Origin: Neoarius graeffei
Taxonomy: Eukaryota > Chordata > Actinopteri > Siluriformes > Ariidae
NCBI RefSeq assembly: GCF_027579695.1
Contig: NC_083571.1
Coordinates: 88,834,888 to 88,898,887 of the forward strand
Direction of reading: 5' to 3'
DNA: 64,000 bases
Part shown: piece by piece, positions 63,993 to 64,000 of the stretch
How positions within the stretch are numbered: position 1 is the stretch's first letter
How the letters are laid out: each line of letters starts with the position of its first letter
Translations under genes and position numbers: made by a program
The notes under the pieces: model-generated
What the model was told of the DNA's origin: nothing
The model's database searches: none
Seen by the model: the letters and a program-made list of their open reading frames with translations, nothing else

Positions 63993-64000
63993 TATGTGCT

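Overview
The window is a vertebrate, almost certainly ray-finned fish, nuclear locus. It has short exons with GT-AG introns, very dense DNA transposons (Tc1/mariner, hAT, Harbinger-type), a tRNA-headed SINE family typical of teleosts, and LINE and LTR relics. Three host genes are recognisable, in the order known from human 18q12: B4GALT6 (+), TTR (-), desmoglein (-). The species cannot be fixed from the sequence.

Layout. 1-10072: last four coding exons of b4galt6 (1308-1495, 9201-9323, 9411-9512, 9925-10072); the 7.7 kb intron between the first two is filled by nested transposons. 10073-~13560: long b4galt6 3' UTR. 13697-15967: complete four-exon transthyretin gene on the minus strand, convergent with b4galt6, with a likely liver-type promoter just beyond it. 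16.4-34.9 kb: no host exon found; Tc1 copies (one with an intact transposase frame, 23735-24754), LINE and gypsy-like relics, and a 1.2 kb solo LTR with a perfect 5-bp target duplication. 35026-59450: a dsg2-like desmoglein on the minus strand, 13 exons assembled with consistent phase (1037 codons plus stop), lacking only a secure signal-peptide exon. 60.4-64 kb: flanking DNA, a Harbinger-type element and a broken Tc1 copy.

How the genes relate. B4GALT6 is a Golgi lactosylceramide synthase, TTR a secreted thyroid-hormone carrier and desmoglein a desmosomal cadherin. They share no pathway; their order is ancient conserved synteny. The most unusual parts are (a) the desmoglein intron at 39656-47168, an archive of transposons inside transposons, several dated relative to each other by exact 8-bp target duplications; (b) two probable GC-AG introns flanking one desmoglein exon; (c) a Lys-Pro-Gly-rich insertion in its third cadherin repeat; and (d) a three-copy Harbinger-type element that keeps the same 42-residue reading frame. 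I found no CRISPR array, operon or bacterial-type system; none is expected here.
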